DNA of 64,000 nucleotides from Brachybacterium sillae (GTDB lineage Bacteria; Actinomycetota; Actinomycetes; Actinomycetales; Dermabacteraceae), in assembly GCF_025028335.1 (NCBI RefSeq), contig NZ_JAFEUW010000001.1, forward strand, positions 1,178,001 through 1,242,000, in the 5' to 3' direction. The notes under the pieces are model-generated. The model had not been told where the DNA came from. It worked only from the letters and a program-made list of their open reading frames with translations, and did not search any database. Positions 1 through 10,187 of this stretch are shown piece after piece. The translations under genes were made by a program, and so were the position numbers. The stretch's first letter is position 1, and the number at the start of each line of letters is the position of its first letter.

Positions 1-2430
1 GGCCGGTCGCGGCCGCTGCCGCAACAGCTCGGTCAGCCTCTCCGCGTCCTCGCGAAGCGCCCGTGCGGCGGCCCGGGCCTCCCGGGGTGCCTCACCGGAG
101 TCATCCGTGGGCGCACGGTACCCGTCCCGCGCCGGCGGGGGTGCGTAGCGGGCCCGGACGATGGCCTCGGCGATGCGTGAGGCGGCGGCCCGGTGGGCCT
201 CGGTGACCTCGACCCCCTCGGTCTCCAGCCGCTCGAGCATCCCGGTGAGCGCCTCCCGTTCGGGCAGCGCCGCGTCCAGGACGGCGCCGTCGCCACCCGG
301 CCGCCGCCGATCCCGTCGCTCTGCCTGCCGGGCGATCTCCTGCCAGGCCAGGTGTGCCGCGGCCGCGGTCGGATCCTCGGCGGTCGAGGCCTGCTCCCAG
401 CGCCCCTCGCGGGCGGCGAGCTCTCCCCGACGCCGCAGCAGCACAGCCCCGGCGGCCGCACCGATCGTGGCGAGCCCACCGAGCACACCCAGCACGTCGC
501 CACCACCGTCGCCGCCCGCGCCGCCGTCGGTGCCCGCGGTCGGCTCGGCCTCCGCCGATGCCGACGGTTCGGCGGCCTCGCTGCTGGGCGTCTCCGCCGC
601 CGAGGAGGAGGGGCTCGGGGACGGCGCCTGCGAGCTCGGGGACGGTTCCGGGGCCGCAGCCGGCTCGTCCGCACCGCGCTCGGGATCGGTGACACCGTTC
701 CCGGCGGCCGCGGGTGTCGGTTCGAAGCGCACCCATCCGGCCTCGGGGCCGAACCACACCTCCGGCCAGGCGTGGGCGTGGTGGTTGGTGATCACCCGTT
801 GCTCGCCCTGGGCGGTGCCGGAGGTGAAACCGATCGCCACCCGGGCCGGTGCTCCGAGGGACGTCATGGCGAGCGCGAAACAGGCCGCGAACTGCTCGCA
901 GTAGCCGATGCGGTCGCGCAGGAAGGACTCCAGGGGGTCCTCATCGGGGCGGGTGCGGATGGTCAGCGAGTAGTCGTAGGCGGTGAAGTGGTCCACCAGG
1001 GCGCGGGCGGCCTCCCACGGGGTGGTGGCGCCCGCCTCGCGGGTGACGGTGGCGGCGAGATCCCGTAGCACCTCGGGCACGTCGACGGCGGAGACGTATC
1101 CCTCCTGCAGGGGCACCGCCAGCTGCGGGTCGTCGTAGGCGACGGCGGCCAGGTCCTGCGGGGTCGGCGTCCCGGGGGGCAGCACCTGCACCGTGTAGCG
1201 GCGGCCGGAGAGGTCCTCGGGCGAGGGCAGTCGCAGCTCCCCCGAGCGGGGGTCCTGCAGCGTCTGCGGGGGCAGCGGGGCGTCGGTCCAGCGGATCGGG
1301 TCCTGCGGCACCGGGAGGCGGTCGGAGGTGAGCGCGGTGACGGTGATGTCGTACGGCACCAGGGTGTCGTCCGGTCCGTCGTCGAGGGCGGTGTCGGTCA
1401 GCGACGACGCCCAGTCGTCGGCGCGGCGTCGACGGCGTCCGCGGCCCCCGGGCGGCCCGGCGGAGAACACCACGCCGTCGAACCGGGTGAGAGTCCGCAG
1501 CCGCACGTAACCGGGGGGATCGGCCGGGGTGGTGATGCGCAAGAGCTCGGTCTCCTCGGCCCGCAGCAGGTCGCGGCGCACGGAGATGGTGTCGTCGATC
1601 ATCTGCGGATCGAGCGCCGCCGAGGGGCGACCGAGCCAGGCGTTGACGACGTCGACGTCCACGGGGATGCGGGCACGGGGCACTGGCAGGCGGTCGGTGA
1701 GCAGCGGGGCGAGGGCGGCGATGCCCGCCGCGGAACCGACGGTCGCCAGGGCGGTGCGGCGGGGTAGCCGCGGCACCGCGGGCCCGGCCTGCGGCCCCCC
1801 GCCGGGGCGGGGCGGGGTCGGACCGCACCACAGCAGCAGCGCCCCGAGCGCCGGCCCGGCCACGGTGGACCACGGCATGCTGGTGGGGTTCATCAGCGCC
1901 GGCACCAGCACCGCCGCCAGCAGCACCAGGGCGGGCGGCAGGTCGAGATCGAGCTCGAGGTACAGCAGGGCCAGGGACATCACCGCACAGCCGCTCACGA
2001 TGAGCACCAGCAGCAGGCCGGGCCCGTCGACGGCGAGCGGGGCCACCCCCTGCGCGAACTCCTCCGCCCCCTCTCGCAGGACGGTGATGACGCGTTCGAG
2101 GGTCGCAGGCGCGCGCGCCGGGGCGTCCGGCAGCGGAACGCGCCCCAGCAGGATGAGCCCGCCGACGACGATCAGAACCAGGGCGGTGGCCTGCACCAGG
2201 GTCGACGGCACCGGCCGTACCCGCAGGATGCGCAGCAACGCGGTGAGCGGGACCTGCACCAGCAGGCACACCAGCAGGCACAGCAGCCAGTTCCCGCCCT
2301 GCAGCAGCAGGCTGAACGGGGTCGAGGCCAGCAGCACCGCCCCCATCAGCAGCGCGGCACGCAGCACCGTCACACCCGCGGCGGACGGGACAGCGGTGAC
2401 GGGCGCGGTGGTGGACGTCGGCGTCGTCAT
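1..2430 (-). CDS. Transglutaminase-like membrane protein (TgpA type), 3' end cut by window
   Basis: This is a membrane protein with an external transglutaminase-like domain. The first 260 or so residues hold several hydrophobic helices. A soluble region follows with the core motif YCEQFAACFA (Cys near residue 508), then NHHAHAWPEVWF (His near 548) and GWVRFEPTP, where Glu stands at the usual Asp position. Next come a Ser/Pro/Glu-rich linker, another membrane helix and an Arg/Ala-rich cytoplasmic tail. The frame stays open to base 1, so the C-terminus is missing. The ATG overlaps the stop of the DUF58 gene (ATGA), so the two are probably translationally coupled. MoxR-DUF58-transglutaminase is a recurring bacterial operon; its substrate here is unknown. 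Confidence 0.87.
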   Translation of the reverse strand, partial: MTTPTSTTAPVTAVPSAAGVTVLRAALLMGAVLLASTPFSLLLQGGNWLLCLLVCLLVQVPLTALLRILRVRPVPSTLVQATALVLIVVGGLILLGRVPLPDAPARAPATLERVITVLREGAEEFAQGVAPLAVDGPGLLLVLIVSGCAVMSLALLYLELDLDLPPALVLLAAVLVPALMNPTSMPWSTVAGPALGALLLWCGPTPPRPGGGPQAGPAVPRLPRRTALATVGSAAGIAALAPLLTDRLPVPRARIPVDVDVVNAWLGRPSAALDPQMIDDTISVRRDLLRAEETELLRITTPADPPGYVRLRTLTRFDGVVFSAGPPGGRGRRRRRADDWASSLTDTALDDGPDDTLVPYDITVTALTSDRLPVPQDPIRWTDAPLPPQTLQDPRSGELRLPSPEDLSGRRYTVQVLPPGTPTPQDLAAVAYDDPQLAVPLQEGYVSAVDVPEVLRDLAATVTREAGATTPWEAARALVDHFTAYDYSLTIRTRPDEDPLESFLRDRIGYCEQFAACFALAMTSLGAPARVAIGFTSGTAQGEQRVITNHHAHAWPEVWFGPEAGWVRFEPTPAAAGNGVTDPERGADEPAAAPEPSPSSQAPSPSPSSSAAETPSSEAAEPSASAEAEPTAGTDGGAGGDGGGDVLGVLGGLATIGAAAGAVLLRRRGELAAREGRWEQASTAEDPTAAAAHLAWQEIARQAERRDRRRPGGDGAVLDAALPEREALTGMLERLETEGVEVTEAHRAAASRIAEAIVRARYAPPPARDGYRAPTDDSGEAPREARAAARALREDAERLTELLRQRPRPA

Positions 2431-3656
2431 CACACCCCCTCGCTGCTGAGGGCGCGCAGGGCCTCCGCCAGGGAGGTGGCGGTGCCGAGCCGCGCGATGG
2501 CCCACCGGCCGCGGGAGGTGACCTCCACGGGACCGTCGGGCGGCGTCGCCGGGTCGACCACCAACACCCAGCGGCGAGCGGAGCGGCCCGCGACCTGGTC
2601 GATGTCGAGACCGTCGGCATCGGGCCGCCCGGCGCCGGCCGCGACCACCGCCACGGCCAGCACGGCACCGGTCCCGAGCGCTCCGGCGACCGGCAGGTCC
2701 CCCCGCCCCCGGCCGGGGGTCTCCCCGGCGAAGCCGACCTGGGCCAGGGCGATACGGGAGCGGCGCACCGCGACCGCGTCGACCTCCCCACCCAGGGGTG
2801 ACCCCTGCCGCCCGCTGCGGGGTTCGGCGCGGGTGATCTCCTCTCCCCCGGCGTCCAGGACATGCACCGTCCAGGCGTGGGTGCGGAGGGTCTCCAGCAG
2901 GCTGGCGGTGAGCTCCACCAGGCGGTCATCCGCAGGGGTGCTGCGGCGGGTGTCGAGCATGATCACGGCGCAGTCCGCCTCCGCGGGTTCGTCCTCCCGG
3001 GTCATGAGGGACCCGGTGCGGGCGGTGGCGCGCCAGTGGATGCGGCGGATGTCGTCTCCCGGGACGTAGGGCCGGGGGAAGGTGCCGATCTCCCCGCCGC
3101 CGCGGGGAGCGGCGGCGTTCCGGCCGTCCCGGCGGGCGATGCCCGCGGCGGCGGCGATCTCCTCGCTGATCCGCTCCCAGCGGGGCAGACCGATGACAGC
3201 GTCGTCACCGGTGGGCACACGTCGGCGCATCCGCCACAGTCCCCACGGGTCGTGCAGATCGAGGTCCACCGCACCGAGGGGGTGGATGCCGCGGTGCCGC
3301 ACCGGCAGGGTCCCCTGCAGGCCATTCACCAGGGGGACCGTGGCCGGGCCGCCGAGGGCCTGCGGGAGAGCCTGCCGCACCGTGAGACGACCCCAGGGGG
3401 CCCGACCTGTCCGGGTGAGCTGGAGGTGGGTCTCCTCCCCCACCTCCACGGCGTCCTCCCGCAGCTGCCGTCGCACGCCCCGCCCGCCGCTCCCCAGAAG
3501 CACCGCCAGCAGGCCGACCAGCAGCGCCAGGGCGAGCACCACGGCGGCGGCACGGGCGGCGTACAGACCGGTGACGATGCCGAGGGTCCCCAGCAGCACG
3601 GCGAGGACCAGGAGGGTCAGGCCGCGCCCGGTGGGCAGCGGACGCGGGATGCTCAC
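2430..3656 (-). CDS. DUF58 domain-containing protein
   Basis: This 408-residue protein starts with two hydrophobic segments (about residues 10-55). It continues with a beta-rich region and the DUF58 signature around PYVPGDDIRRIHWRATAR, followed by a von Willebrand A-like fold with MLDTRRS. DUF58 proteins partner MoxR ATPases and are thought to act in assembly or maturation of envelope complexes. I chose the GTG at 3656 because it overlaps the MoxR stop (GTGA) and gives the expected VSIPRPLPTGRG membrane-proximal N-terminus; longer frames only read across moxR. It sits between MoxR and the transglutaminase gene and overlaps both by four bases. Confidence 0.86.
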   Translation of the reverse strand: MSIPRPLPTGRGLTLLVLAVLLGTLGIVTGLYAARAAAVVLALALLVGLLAVLLGSGGRGVRRQLREDAVEVGEETHLQLTRTGRAPWGRLTVRQALPQALGGPATVPLVNGLQGTLPVRHRGIHPLGAVDLDLHDPWGLWRMRRRVPTGDDAVIGLPRWERISEEIAAAAGIARRDGRNAAAPRGGGEIGTFPRPYVPGDDIRRIHWRATARTGSLMTREDEPAEADCAVIMLDTRRSTPADDRLVELTASLLETLRTHAWTVHVLDAGGEEITRAEPRSGRQGSPLGGEVDAVAVRRSRIALAQVGFAGETPGRGRGDLPVAGALGTGAVLAVAVVAAGAGRPDADGLDIDQVAGRSARRWVLVVDPATPPDGPVEVTSRGRWAIARLGTATSLAEALRALSSEGV

Positions 3657-4669
3657 GCCGAGACCGGGGTCGAGGCCAGCACCTCGTCGAGGATGTCGCC
3701 CGCGGTGATCCCGCGGGTGACGCCCTGGGGCGCGAGGTGGAGCCGGTGCCGCCACACGGGGGCGATGATCGCGCGGATGTCCTCCGGTTCCGCGTACGGG
3801 CGTCCCCGCAGCGCAGCGTGGGTCTTCGCGGCCCGCACCAGGTGGACGGCGGCGCGGGGACTGGCCCCCAGCACCACCTGCGGGTGGCTGCGGGTGGCGG
3901 TGGCCAGCCTCACCACGTAGTCGAGCAGGGAGGAGGAGGCGTGGACGCGACGCACCACCTCGGCGTGGCGGAGGATCTGCTCGGGGCTGGTGACCGCCCG
4001 CAGCAGGTCCACGGGCTCCTGGGCGTTCCCCCGCAGGGGCCCGGTCTGGGCGGCGAGCATCCGCGCCTCGGCGCTGGGCTGCGGGTAACCCATGGAGGCC
4101 TGCGCCAGGAAGCGGTCGCGCTGGGCCTCGGGGAGGCGGAAGGTGCCGTCCATCTCCACCGGGTTGGCGGTGGCGACGACCATGAACAGCCGCGACAGCG
4201 GGTGGGTGGCGCCGTCGACGCTGACCTGGCGCTCCTCCATGGCCTCCAGCAGGGCCGACTGGGTCTTGGGGGAGGCGCGGTTGATCTCGTCGGCCAGCAG
4301 GACCTGGGTGAACACAGCGCCCGGTCGGAACTCGAAGCTGCTGGTGGACTGGTCGAAGACGCTCGCCCCGGTGATGTCCCCGGGCAGGAGGTCCGGGGTG
4401 AACTGGATGCGCCGACTGGTGGCACCCAGTGTCGCGGCGAGGGATCGGGCGAGCATGGTCTTGCCGACGCCGGGGACGTCCTCGATGAGCAGGTGACCGC
4501 CCGCCAGCAGCACCAGCAGCGCGAGGCCCGCCACGGGGCGCTTGCCCTCGATGACGGTGCCGATGGCGTCGATCACGGCCTCGCCGGTGCGGGCGACCTC
4601 CTCGACCTCCGCCGCCGTGGCGGGCATGCTCTCCTGCCCGAGGTCCTCCCTGCTCGCCATGCGTCGCAT
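3653..4669 (-). CDS. MoxR family AAA+ ATPase
   Basis: This is a 338-residue AAA+ ATPase. Walker A is EDVPGVGKTMLARS (about residues 63-74), Walker B is LLADEINRASPKTQ, and sensor regions follow (VVATANPVEMDGTF, LPEAQRDRF). MoxR proteins act as chaperone-like ATPases with DUF58/VWA partners. The start at 4669 (MRRMASRED) lies 7 bases after GGGGGAGG; a second ATG lies 9 bases further in. It is the first gene of the three-gene operon MoxR-DUF58-transglutaminase, each junction being a four-base overlap. Substrate cannot be told from the sequence. Confidence 0.9.
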   Translation of the reverse strand: MRRMASREDLGQESMPATAAEVEEVARTGEAVIDAIGTVIEGKRPVAGLALLVLLAGGHLLIEDVPGVGKTMLARSLAATLGATSRRIQFTPDLLPGDITGASVFDQSTSSFEFRPGAVFTQVLLADEINRASPKTQSALLEAMEERQVSVDGATHPLSRLFMVVATANPVEMDGTFRLPEAQRDRFLAQASMGYPQPSAEARMLAAQTGPLRGNAQEPVDLLRAVTSPEQILRHAEVVRRVHASSSLLDYVVRLATATRSHPQVVLGASPRAAVHLVRAAKTHAALRGRPYAEPEDIRAIIAPVWRHRLHLAPQGVTRGITAGDILDEVLASTPVSA

Positions 4670-4940
4670 GCACGTTCCTCCCCCGGCTCCTGCGCGAGCC
4701 GATCCACCGTGGCCGGGCGTCCGGCCGACCTCGCGCGCCGGGCACGTCCAGTCATCGTCCCGGACCGTTCCGCTCCGCGGGTCGGCGGTCTCTCGCGGAC
4801 CGGCAAACTTCGGGCAAACTCCGCCGTCCGATGGTGCGAGGGCGTGCCGACCCGCGTCTACTGTGGACGGTGGTTCCCGGGAGGTGCCTGAGCGCCCGAC
4901 GCGATACCGCCGGGAGCGATCGACTGCGATCCGTCGGATC

Positions 4941-6169
4941 GTGCCCCCTCCCGGCCCCAAGGAGAGTCCCCGCGGCCCGTCGAGCCCCGCGCCCCCTCAC
5001 GGCCCGCGCCTCGCCGCGGCGCTGGCGACCGCCGCCCTGGGAGCCACCGGCCTGTTCGCCGCGACGGCAACCGGCCCGCGGACGCAGGCCCATGCTCTCC
5101 TTCCGGCCTTGCCGACGGTGTGCGAGAGCGCGTACGTGGAGGCCACCCCGCAGGCGGTCGCCGCGGGCGATCCGGTGACCGTCACGGGGTGCGGTCTGGA
5201 GGGGGGCAGCAAGGGGCACGCTGCTGTGGATCGGTCCGGCGGAGGGCCAGATGCAGGTGTCGGTGGGCTCGGCGGGCACCATCACCCAGGAGATCAGCCT
5301 CGACGCTCCGGGGGAGTACGAGGTGGTGCTGCGTTCAGCGGACGGGTCACTGAACGTCTCCACCCGCGTGACGGTCACGGAACCCGGCACCGTGGAGCAG
5401 GTCCCGCCTGCCGATCCGGAACCGGCCCCGACGGCTCCGGCGCCCTCCGATCCCCCTCCCTCCGAGCCGACGCCGAGCGAGCCGACGCCGAGTGAGCCGA
5501 CTCCCTCGGATCCCGCTCCCTCCGAGCCGACGCCGAGCGAGCCGACGCCGAGCGAGCCGACGCCCGGTGACCCCACCCCCAGCGAGCCGGTCCCCAGCGA
5601 GCCCTCGCGCAGCGCACCGAACCCCAGCGACCCGGCGGACCCCTCCCCGGGTGGCTCCGCCCCCACGCAGCCCTCCCCGGAGACGCCGACGGATGACGGT
5701 TCCAGCACCGCGGGGCCGACCTCCCCCGCACCGGGGGCACCCGTCGGAGACAATGCGCCGGTGACCGGTTCGCCCGCCCCCGGAACCCCCGGGACCGAGG
5801 GCCCATGCACCGGTGCGGGGGACGCCGCCGAGCGTGACACCCCGGCGGACGTCACCGGACCAGCGCAGGGTCAGCCCTCCCCCGCCGCCCCGGATCGTCG
5901 GCACGACCCTGGGGCACCGGCCGCGCCCCGTCCCGGAACTGCCCCCCCTGGCCGGTGGCGAGGCCGCCGGGATGCTGCTGGGCGGGGCCGTGGAGCGGAT
6001 GGCCGGGGCGTTCGCTGCGGCCGCCGCGACGGAGGACACGACGGCCCCCGGTGACGAGCAGAGGGCGGGCGCACTCGAGGAGATGCCGATGACCGGTGCA
6101 GATCTCACCCTCGGCGGTGCCGGGGCGGTGCTCCTCGTCGGGGGTGCGGCGGCCCTCGCCGGCCGATGA
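4941..6169 (+). pseudogene. Frameshifted secreted surface protein with S-E-P-T-P repeats and sorting-signal-like tail
   Basis: Three forward frames together read as one surface protein. The first (GTG near 4941; start uncertain, no clear RBS) has a signal peptide (LAAALATAALGATGLFAATA) and a short beta domain ending CGLEGGSKG. The second picks up at TLLWIGPAEGQMQVSVGSAG and runs through about 25 SEPTP-like units and a Pro/Ser/Thr stalk. The third ends in PMTG, a hydrophobic stretch and AGR, which resembles an LPXTG sorting signal. Each change needs one base too many, in G runs at 5201-5206 or 5213-5216 and in C runs near 5879-5891. It could be a decayed gene, length-variable tracts or sequencing error. 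Confidence 0.68.
5455..5620 (+). repeat. Tandem S-E-P-T-P coding repeat
   Basis: An approximately 15-base unit (ccgagcgagccgacg and variants) is repeated imperfectly and encodes SEPTP or SDPAP units. It forms the stalk of the frameshifted surface protein. Repeats of this kind usually span the cell wall and vary in copy number between strains. Confidence 0.8.
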
Positions 6170-6205
6170 CACCTGCACCGCGGGGCCTGAGCGGGCGCCG
6201 CGGGG

Positions 6206-7639
6206 TCAGGCACGCAGGTAGGCCCGCAGGGCCTCCCGCTGATCCCGGGGGGTGAACCCGGTGGCGCCCAGCTTCTCGAGGCTCAGCACAGAGCGCCGGG
6301 GCCGCGGGGCGACCTGTCCATCGCCCTCCCGCTTGTCCTGGGCGGCGTAGTAGTCGGCGGTGGCGACGGCGCCGACACGGCCGCGATCATGACCGTCGAG
6401 TTCGAAGACGTCCGCGGCGATCCCCGCCCAGGAGGTCGGCTCCCCGCTGTTGCTGAGGTTGTACACCCCGGGCTCGGGGCGGGTGCGCAGCAGGTGGTCG
6501 ATGCCGGCGGCGAGGTCGTCGGTGAAGGTGAGACGGCCGATCTGGTCATCCACGACCTGCGGGTCCACGCCCTTCGCGGCGAGGGCCTGCATGGTCCGCA
6601 CGAAGTTCTTCCCCTCGCCCACCACCCAGCTGGTGCGCACGATGTAATGCTGCGGGAGGGTCGCCACGAGGCGATCCCCGGCGGCCTTCGTCTGCCCGTA
6701 CACCCCGAGCGGCGTCAACGGTTCGTCCTCGGTGTGCTCCTGCTCGGTGCCGTCGAAGACATAGTCGCTGGAGACATGCACCAGGGTGGCACCGGAGCGC
6801 CGCGCGGCCTCGACCAGGCGCGCCACGCCGTCGACGTTGACCGCCCACGCCTGCCGACGCCCCTCAGGGGTCTCGGCGGCGTCGACCGCCGTGTACGCGG
6901 CGGCGTTGACGATGGTCGAGTATCGCGAGAGATCCAGGTCGGCGCCGGAGTGCGGGTCGCCGAGGTCCAGGCGGTCGCGGCCGACGAGGTCGACGTCGTC
7001 GCGGTCCTCCCACAGGGCGGCGAGGGCACGGCCCAGCTGACCGGTGGCACCGACGACGAGGGTGCGGCCCGAGGTGGTGGGGCGCATGGGGGTGACCTGG
7101 TCGAGCCGCGGATGCTGCCGGTCCTTCTCGGACAGCTCCGCGTCCTCCAGCGGGATCGGCCAGGGGATCGCCACGGTCTCATCGGCCAGGTTCAGGAAGG
7201 TGTACTGCGACTGCGCCTCGGCCGACCAGTGGTCGTTCACGAGGTACGTGTACGCGGCGGGAGCCTCCAGGGTCTGGAAGGCGTTGCCCACGCCCCGCGG
7301 CACGAAGATCGCGACATCGGGGCGGATCTCATGCCAGTAGACCGCGCCGAAGCTGTCGCCCTCACGCAGATCCACCCACGCCCCGAACACGGCGCCGGTG
7401 GCCACGGAGATGTACTTGTCCCACGGCTCGGCGTGGATCCCGCGGGTGACTCCCACCGCCTGGTTGAAGGAGATGTTGTTCTGCACGGGGCCGAAGTCCG
7501 GCAACCCGGCGGCGACCATCTTCTCCCGGTGCCAGTTCTCCTTGAACCAGCCCCGGTTGTCCCCCGAGACAGGGAGGTCGATGACCAGGAGTCCGGGGAT
7601 CGGGGTCTCGTGCACGGCGAGGGGGCGGGGATCGGACAC
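6206..7639 (-). CDS. Bifunctional dTDP-4-dehydrorhamnose 3,5-epimerase / reductase (RmlC-RmlD fusion)
   Basis: This 477-residue protein catalyses the last two steps to dTDP-L-rhamnose. Residues 1-185 are an RmlC cupin (SGDNRGWFKE, GVTRGIHAEPWDKY, VPRGVGNAFQ). From about 192 an RmlD short-chain reductase begins with GATGQLGRAL and continues with HVSSDYVFDG and the catalytic YGQTK (YxxxK). It has a GTG start after GGAAGGAA. It is last in the run rmlA-rmlB-rmlCD, 53 bases after rmlB. Fused epimerase/reductase proteins are known in Actinobacteria. The product feeds rhamnose-containing wall polysaccharide. Confidence 0.92.
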   Translation of the reverse strand: MSDPRPLAVHETPIPGLLVIDLPVSGDNRGWFKENWHREKMVAAGLPDFGPVQNNISFNQAVGVTRGIHAEPWDKYISVATGAVFGAWVDLREGDSFGAVYWHEIRPDVAIFVPRGVGNAFQTLEAPAAYTYLVNDHWSAEAQSQYTFLNLADETVAIPWPIPLEDAELSEKDRQHPRLDQVTPMRPTTSGRTLVVGATGQLGRALAALWEDRDDVDLVGRDRLDLGDPHSGADLDLSRYSTIVNAAAYTAVDAAETPEGRRQAWAVNVDGVARLVEAARRSGATLVHVSSDYVFDGTEQEHTEDEPLTPLGVYGQTKAAGDRLVATLPQHYIVRTSWVVGEGKNFVRTMQALAAKGVDPQVVDDQIGRLTFTDDLAAGIDHLLRTRPEPGVYNLSNSGEPTSWAGIAADVFELDGHDRGRVGAVATADYYAAQDKREGDGQVAPRPRRSVLSLEKLGATGFTPRDQREALRAYLRA

Positions 7640-7692
7640 GGCGGGTGTTCCTTCCGGGGCGTCAGACGAAGGGGAGGGTCACTGACGGCGGG

Positions 7693-8718
<1,026 letters not shown>

Positions 8719-8865
8719 TCACCATGAACGGCCGGGGTGATGACCGTGTCCTCCGAATCCGCCGCGGGGATCCGCGACCGCCCCCATCCTGCCATCTCGG
8801 GCGATCCGGACAGGACCGGGACCCCACCCGGGTGGGGCAGCCCACCCCGGGGGTTCTCCTCGGGG

Positions 8866-9744
8866 TCAGCGCTCCGCGCGTTCCCGCTCCAGGGTGTCCA
8901 GCAGATACCGCCCGTACCCGGACTTCACCAGCGGCTCGGCGAGCTCGCGCAGCTCGTCGTCGCTCAGCCAGCCCATCCGCCAGGCGATCTCCTCGGGGGC
9001 GCCGAGCGACAGCCCCTGGCGCTTCTGCACGGTGCGGATGAAGTCACCGGCGGCCGCGAGATCGTCGAAGGTGCCGGTGTCGAGCCAGGCGGTGCCACGG
9101 GTGAGGACCTCGACGTGCAGACGGCCCTCGTCGAGGTAGGTGCGGTTGAGGTCGGTGATCTCCAGCTCCCCGCGGGCGGAGGGCTTCAGGGCCTTCGCCC
9201 GCTCGGAGACCGTGCCGTCGTAGAAGTACAGACCCGGCACGGCCAGGTTGGAGCGCGGTGCAGCCGGTTTCTCCTCCAGGGAGACGGCGCGGCCGTTGTC
9301 ATCCATCTCCACCACGCCGTAGGCGGTCGGGTCGGCCACCCAGTACCCGAAGACGGCAGCGCCGTCGACCTGTGCATACCGCCGCAACTGGGTGCCCATG
9401 CCCTGGCCGTAGAACAGGTTGTCGCCGAGCACCAGGGCGGCGTGGTCACCGCCGAGGAAGTCCTCCCCCAGGGTGAACGCCTGCGCCAGGCCGTCCGGGG
9501 ACGGCTGCACGGTGTAGGTCAGGGAGACGCCGAAACGGGAGCCGTCACCGAGTACCCGCTGGAAGGCCTCCGAATCGTGGGGAGTGGTGATGACCAGGAT
9601 GTCGCGGATCCCCGCGAGCATCAGGGTGCTCAGCGGGTAGTAGATCATCGGCTTGTCGTACACCGGCATCAGCTGCTTGGAGACGCCGATGGTGAGCGGA
9701 TGCAGACGGGAGCCGGTGCCACCGGCCAGGATGATGCCACGCAT
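8866..9744 (-). CDS. rmlA: Glucose-1-phosphate thymidylyltransferase
   Basis: This 292-residue nucleotidyltransferase joins dTTP and glucose-1-phosphate to give dTDP-glucose, the first step to dTDP-rhamnose. The N-terminal [18 protein letters not shown] is the nucleotide-binding loop, followed by [17 protein letters not shown]. Later motifs include VLGDNLFYG and SLEEKP. Length is normal. The gene starts 12 bases after the PRC-barrel gene on the same strand, so they may share a transcript. rmlB and the rmlCD fusion follow. Confidence 0.93.
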   Translation of the reverse strand: MRGIILAGGTGSRLHPLTIGVSKQLMPVYDKPMIYYPLSTLMLAGIRDILVITTPHDSEAFQRVLGDGSRFGVSLTYTVQPSPDGLAQAFTLGEDFLGGDHAALVLGDNLFYGQGMGTQLRRYAQVDGAAVFGYWVADPTAYGVVEMDDNGRAVSLEEKPAAPRSNLAVPGLYFYDGTVSERAKALKPSARGELEITDLNRTYLDEGRLHVEVLTRGTAWLDTGTFDDLAAAGDFIRTVQKRQGLSLGAPEEIAWRMGWLSDDELRELAEPLVKSGYGRYLLDTLERERAER

Positions 9745-9756
9745 GGGGCCAGTATG

Positions 9757-10155
9757 TCAGGACGGCTCGGCGGGGCCCGCGGGCTCTGCCTGCGGCGCGA
9801 CATCCCGGGTGAAGGCGACGCGGGCCTCATCCAGGGCGGCCCGCGGCAGGTGCCCGTTCACCGGAGCCTCCGGGCCCCGGCGGATCCGCGCACGGGGCGC
9901 GGCCACGCGCAGGTGACCGTGCTCGTCCATCATCAGCGCCTCCGCCGGGATCAGCACCTGCCGGGGCCGCCACCATCCCATCCGCAGGGCGACCGCCTCC
10001 AGGCGTCCGTCGGCATCCGACAGGTACACGTCGTGGACGTGCCCGCTGCGTCGGCCCTCCTGGTCCAGCACATGCGCGGCCGAGAGCGCGAGCACCTCCG
10101 GGCGGGCGGCGGTGAGCCCGCGCCGGCGTGCGCGTCGCTGCTGCGTGGTCGGCAT
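9757..10155 (-). CDS. PRC-barrel domain protein
   Basis: This 132-residue protein has the pattern of a PRC-barrel: LSAAHVLDQEGRRSGHVHDVYL, then GRLEAVALRMGWWRPRQVLIPAEAL. PRC-barrels are small beta-barrels found in photosynthetic reaction centre H subunits, RimM and many actinobacterial proteins of unknown role. The start has aggggagg 7 bases upstream. It precedes rmlA by 12 bases and follows the Asn-synthetase/CofE fusion gene by 32 bases, so it may be cotranscribed with either. No specific function can be given. Confidence 0.62.
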   Translation of the reverse strand: MPTTQQRRARRRGLTAARPEVLALSAAHVLDQEGRRSGHVHDVYLSDADGRLEAVALRMGWWRPRQVLIPAEALMMDEHGHLRVAAPRARIRRGPEAPVNGHLPRAALDEARVAFTRDVAPQAEPAGPAEPS

Positions 10156-10187
10156 CCGGTGGCCTCCCCTGTCCGTGGTCGCGGTCG

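Noticed and set aside
5455-5620. CRISPR-like repeat array
   Set aside because: The short repeats are adjacent without spacers and encode a continuous SEPTP stalk.
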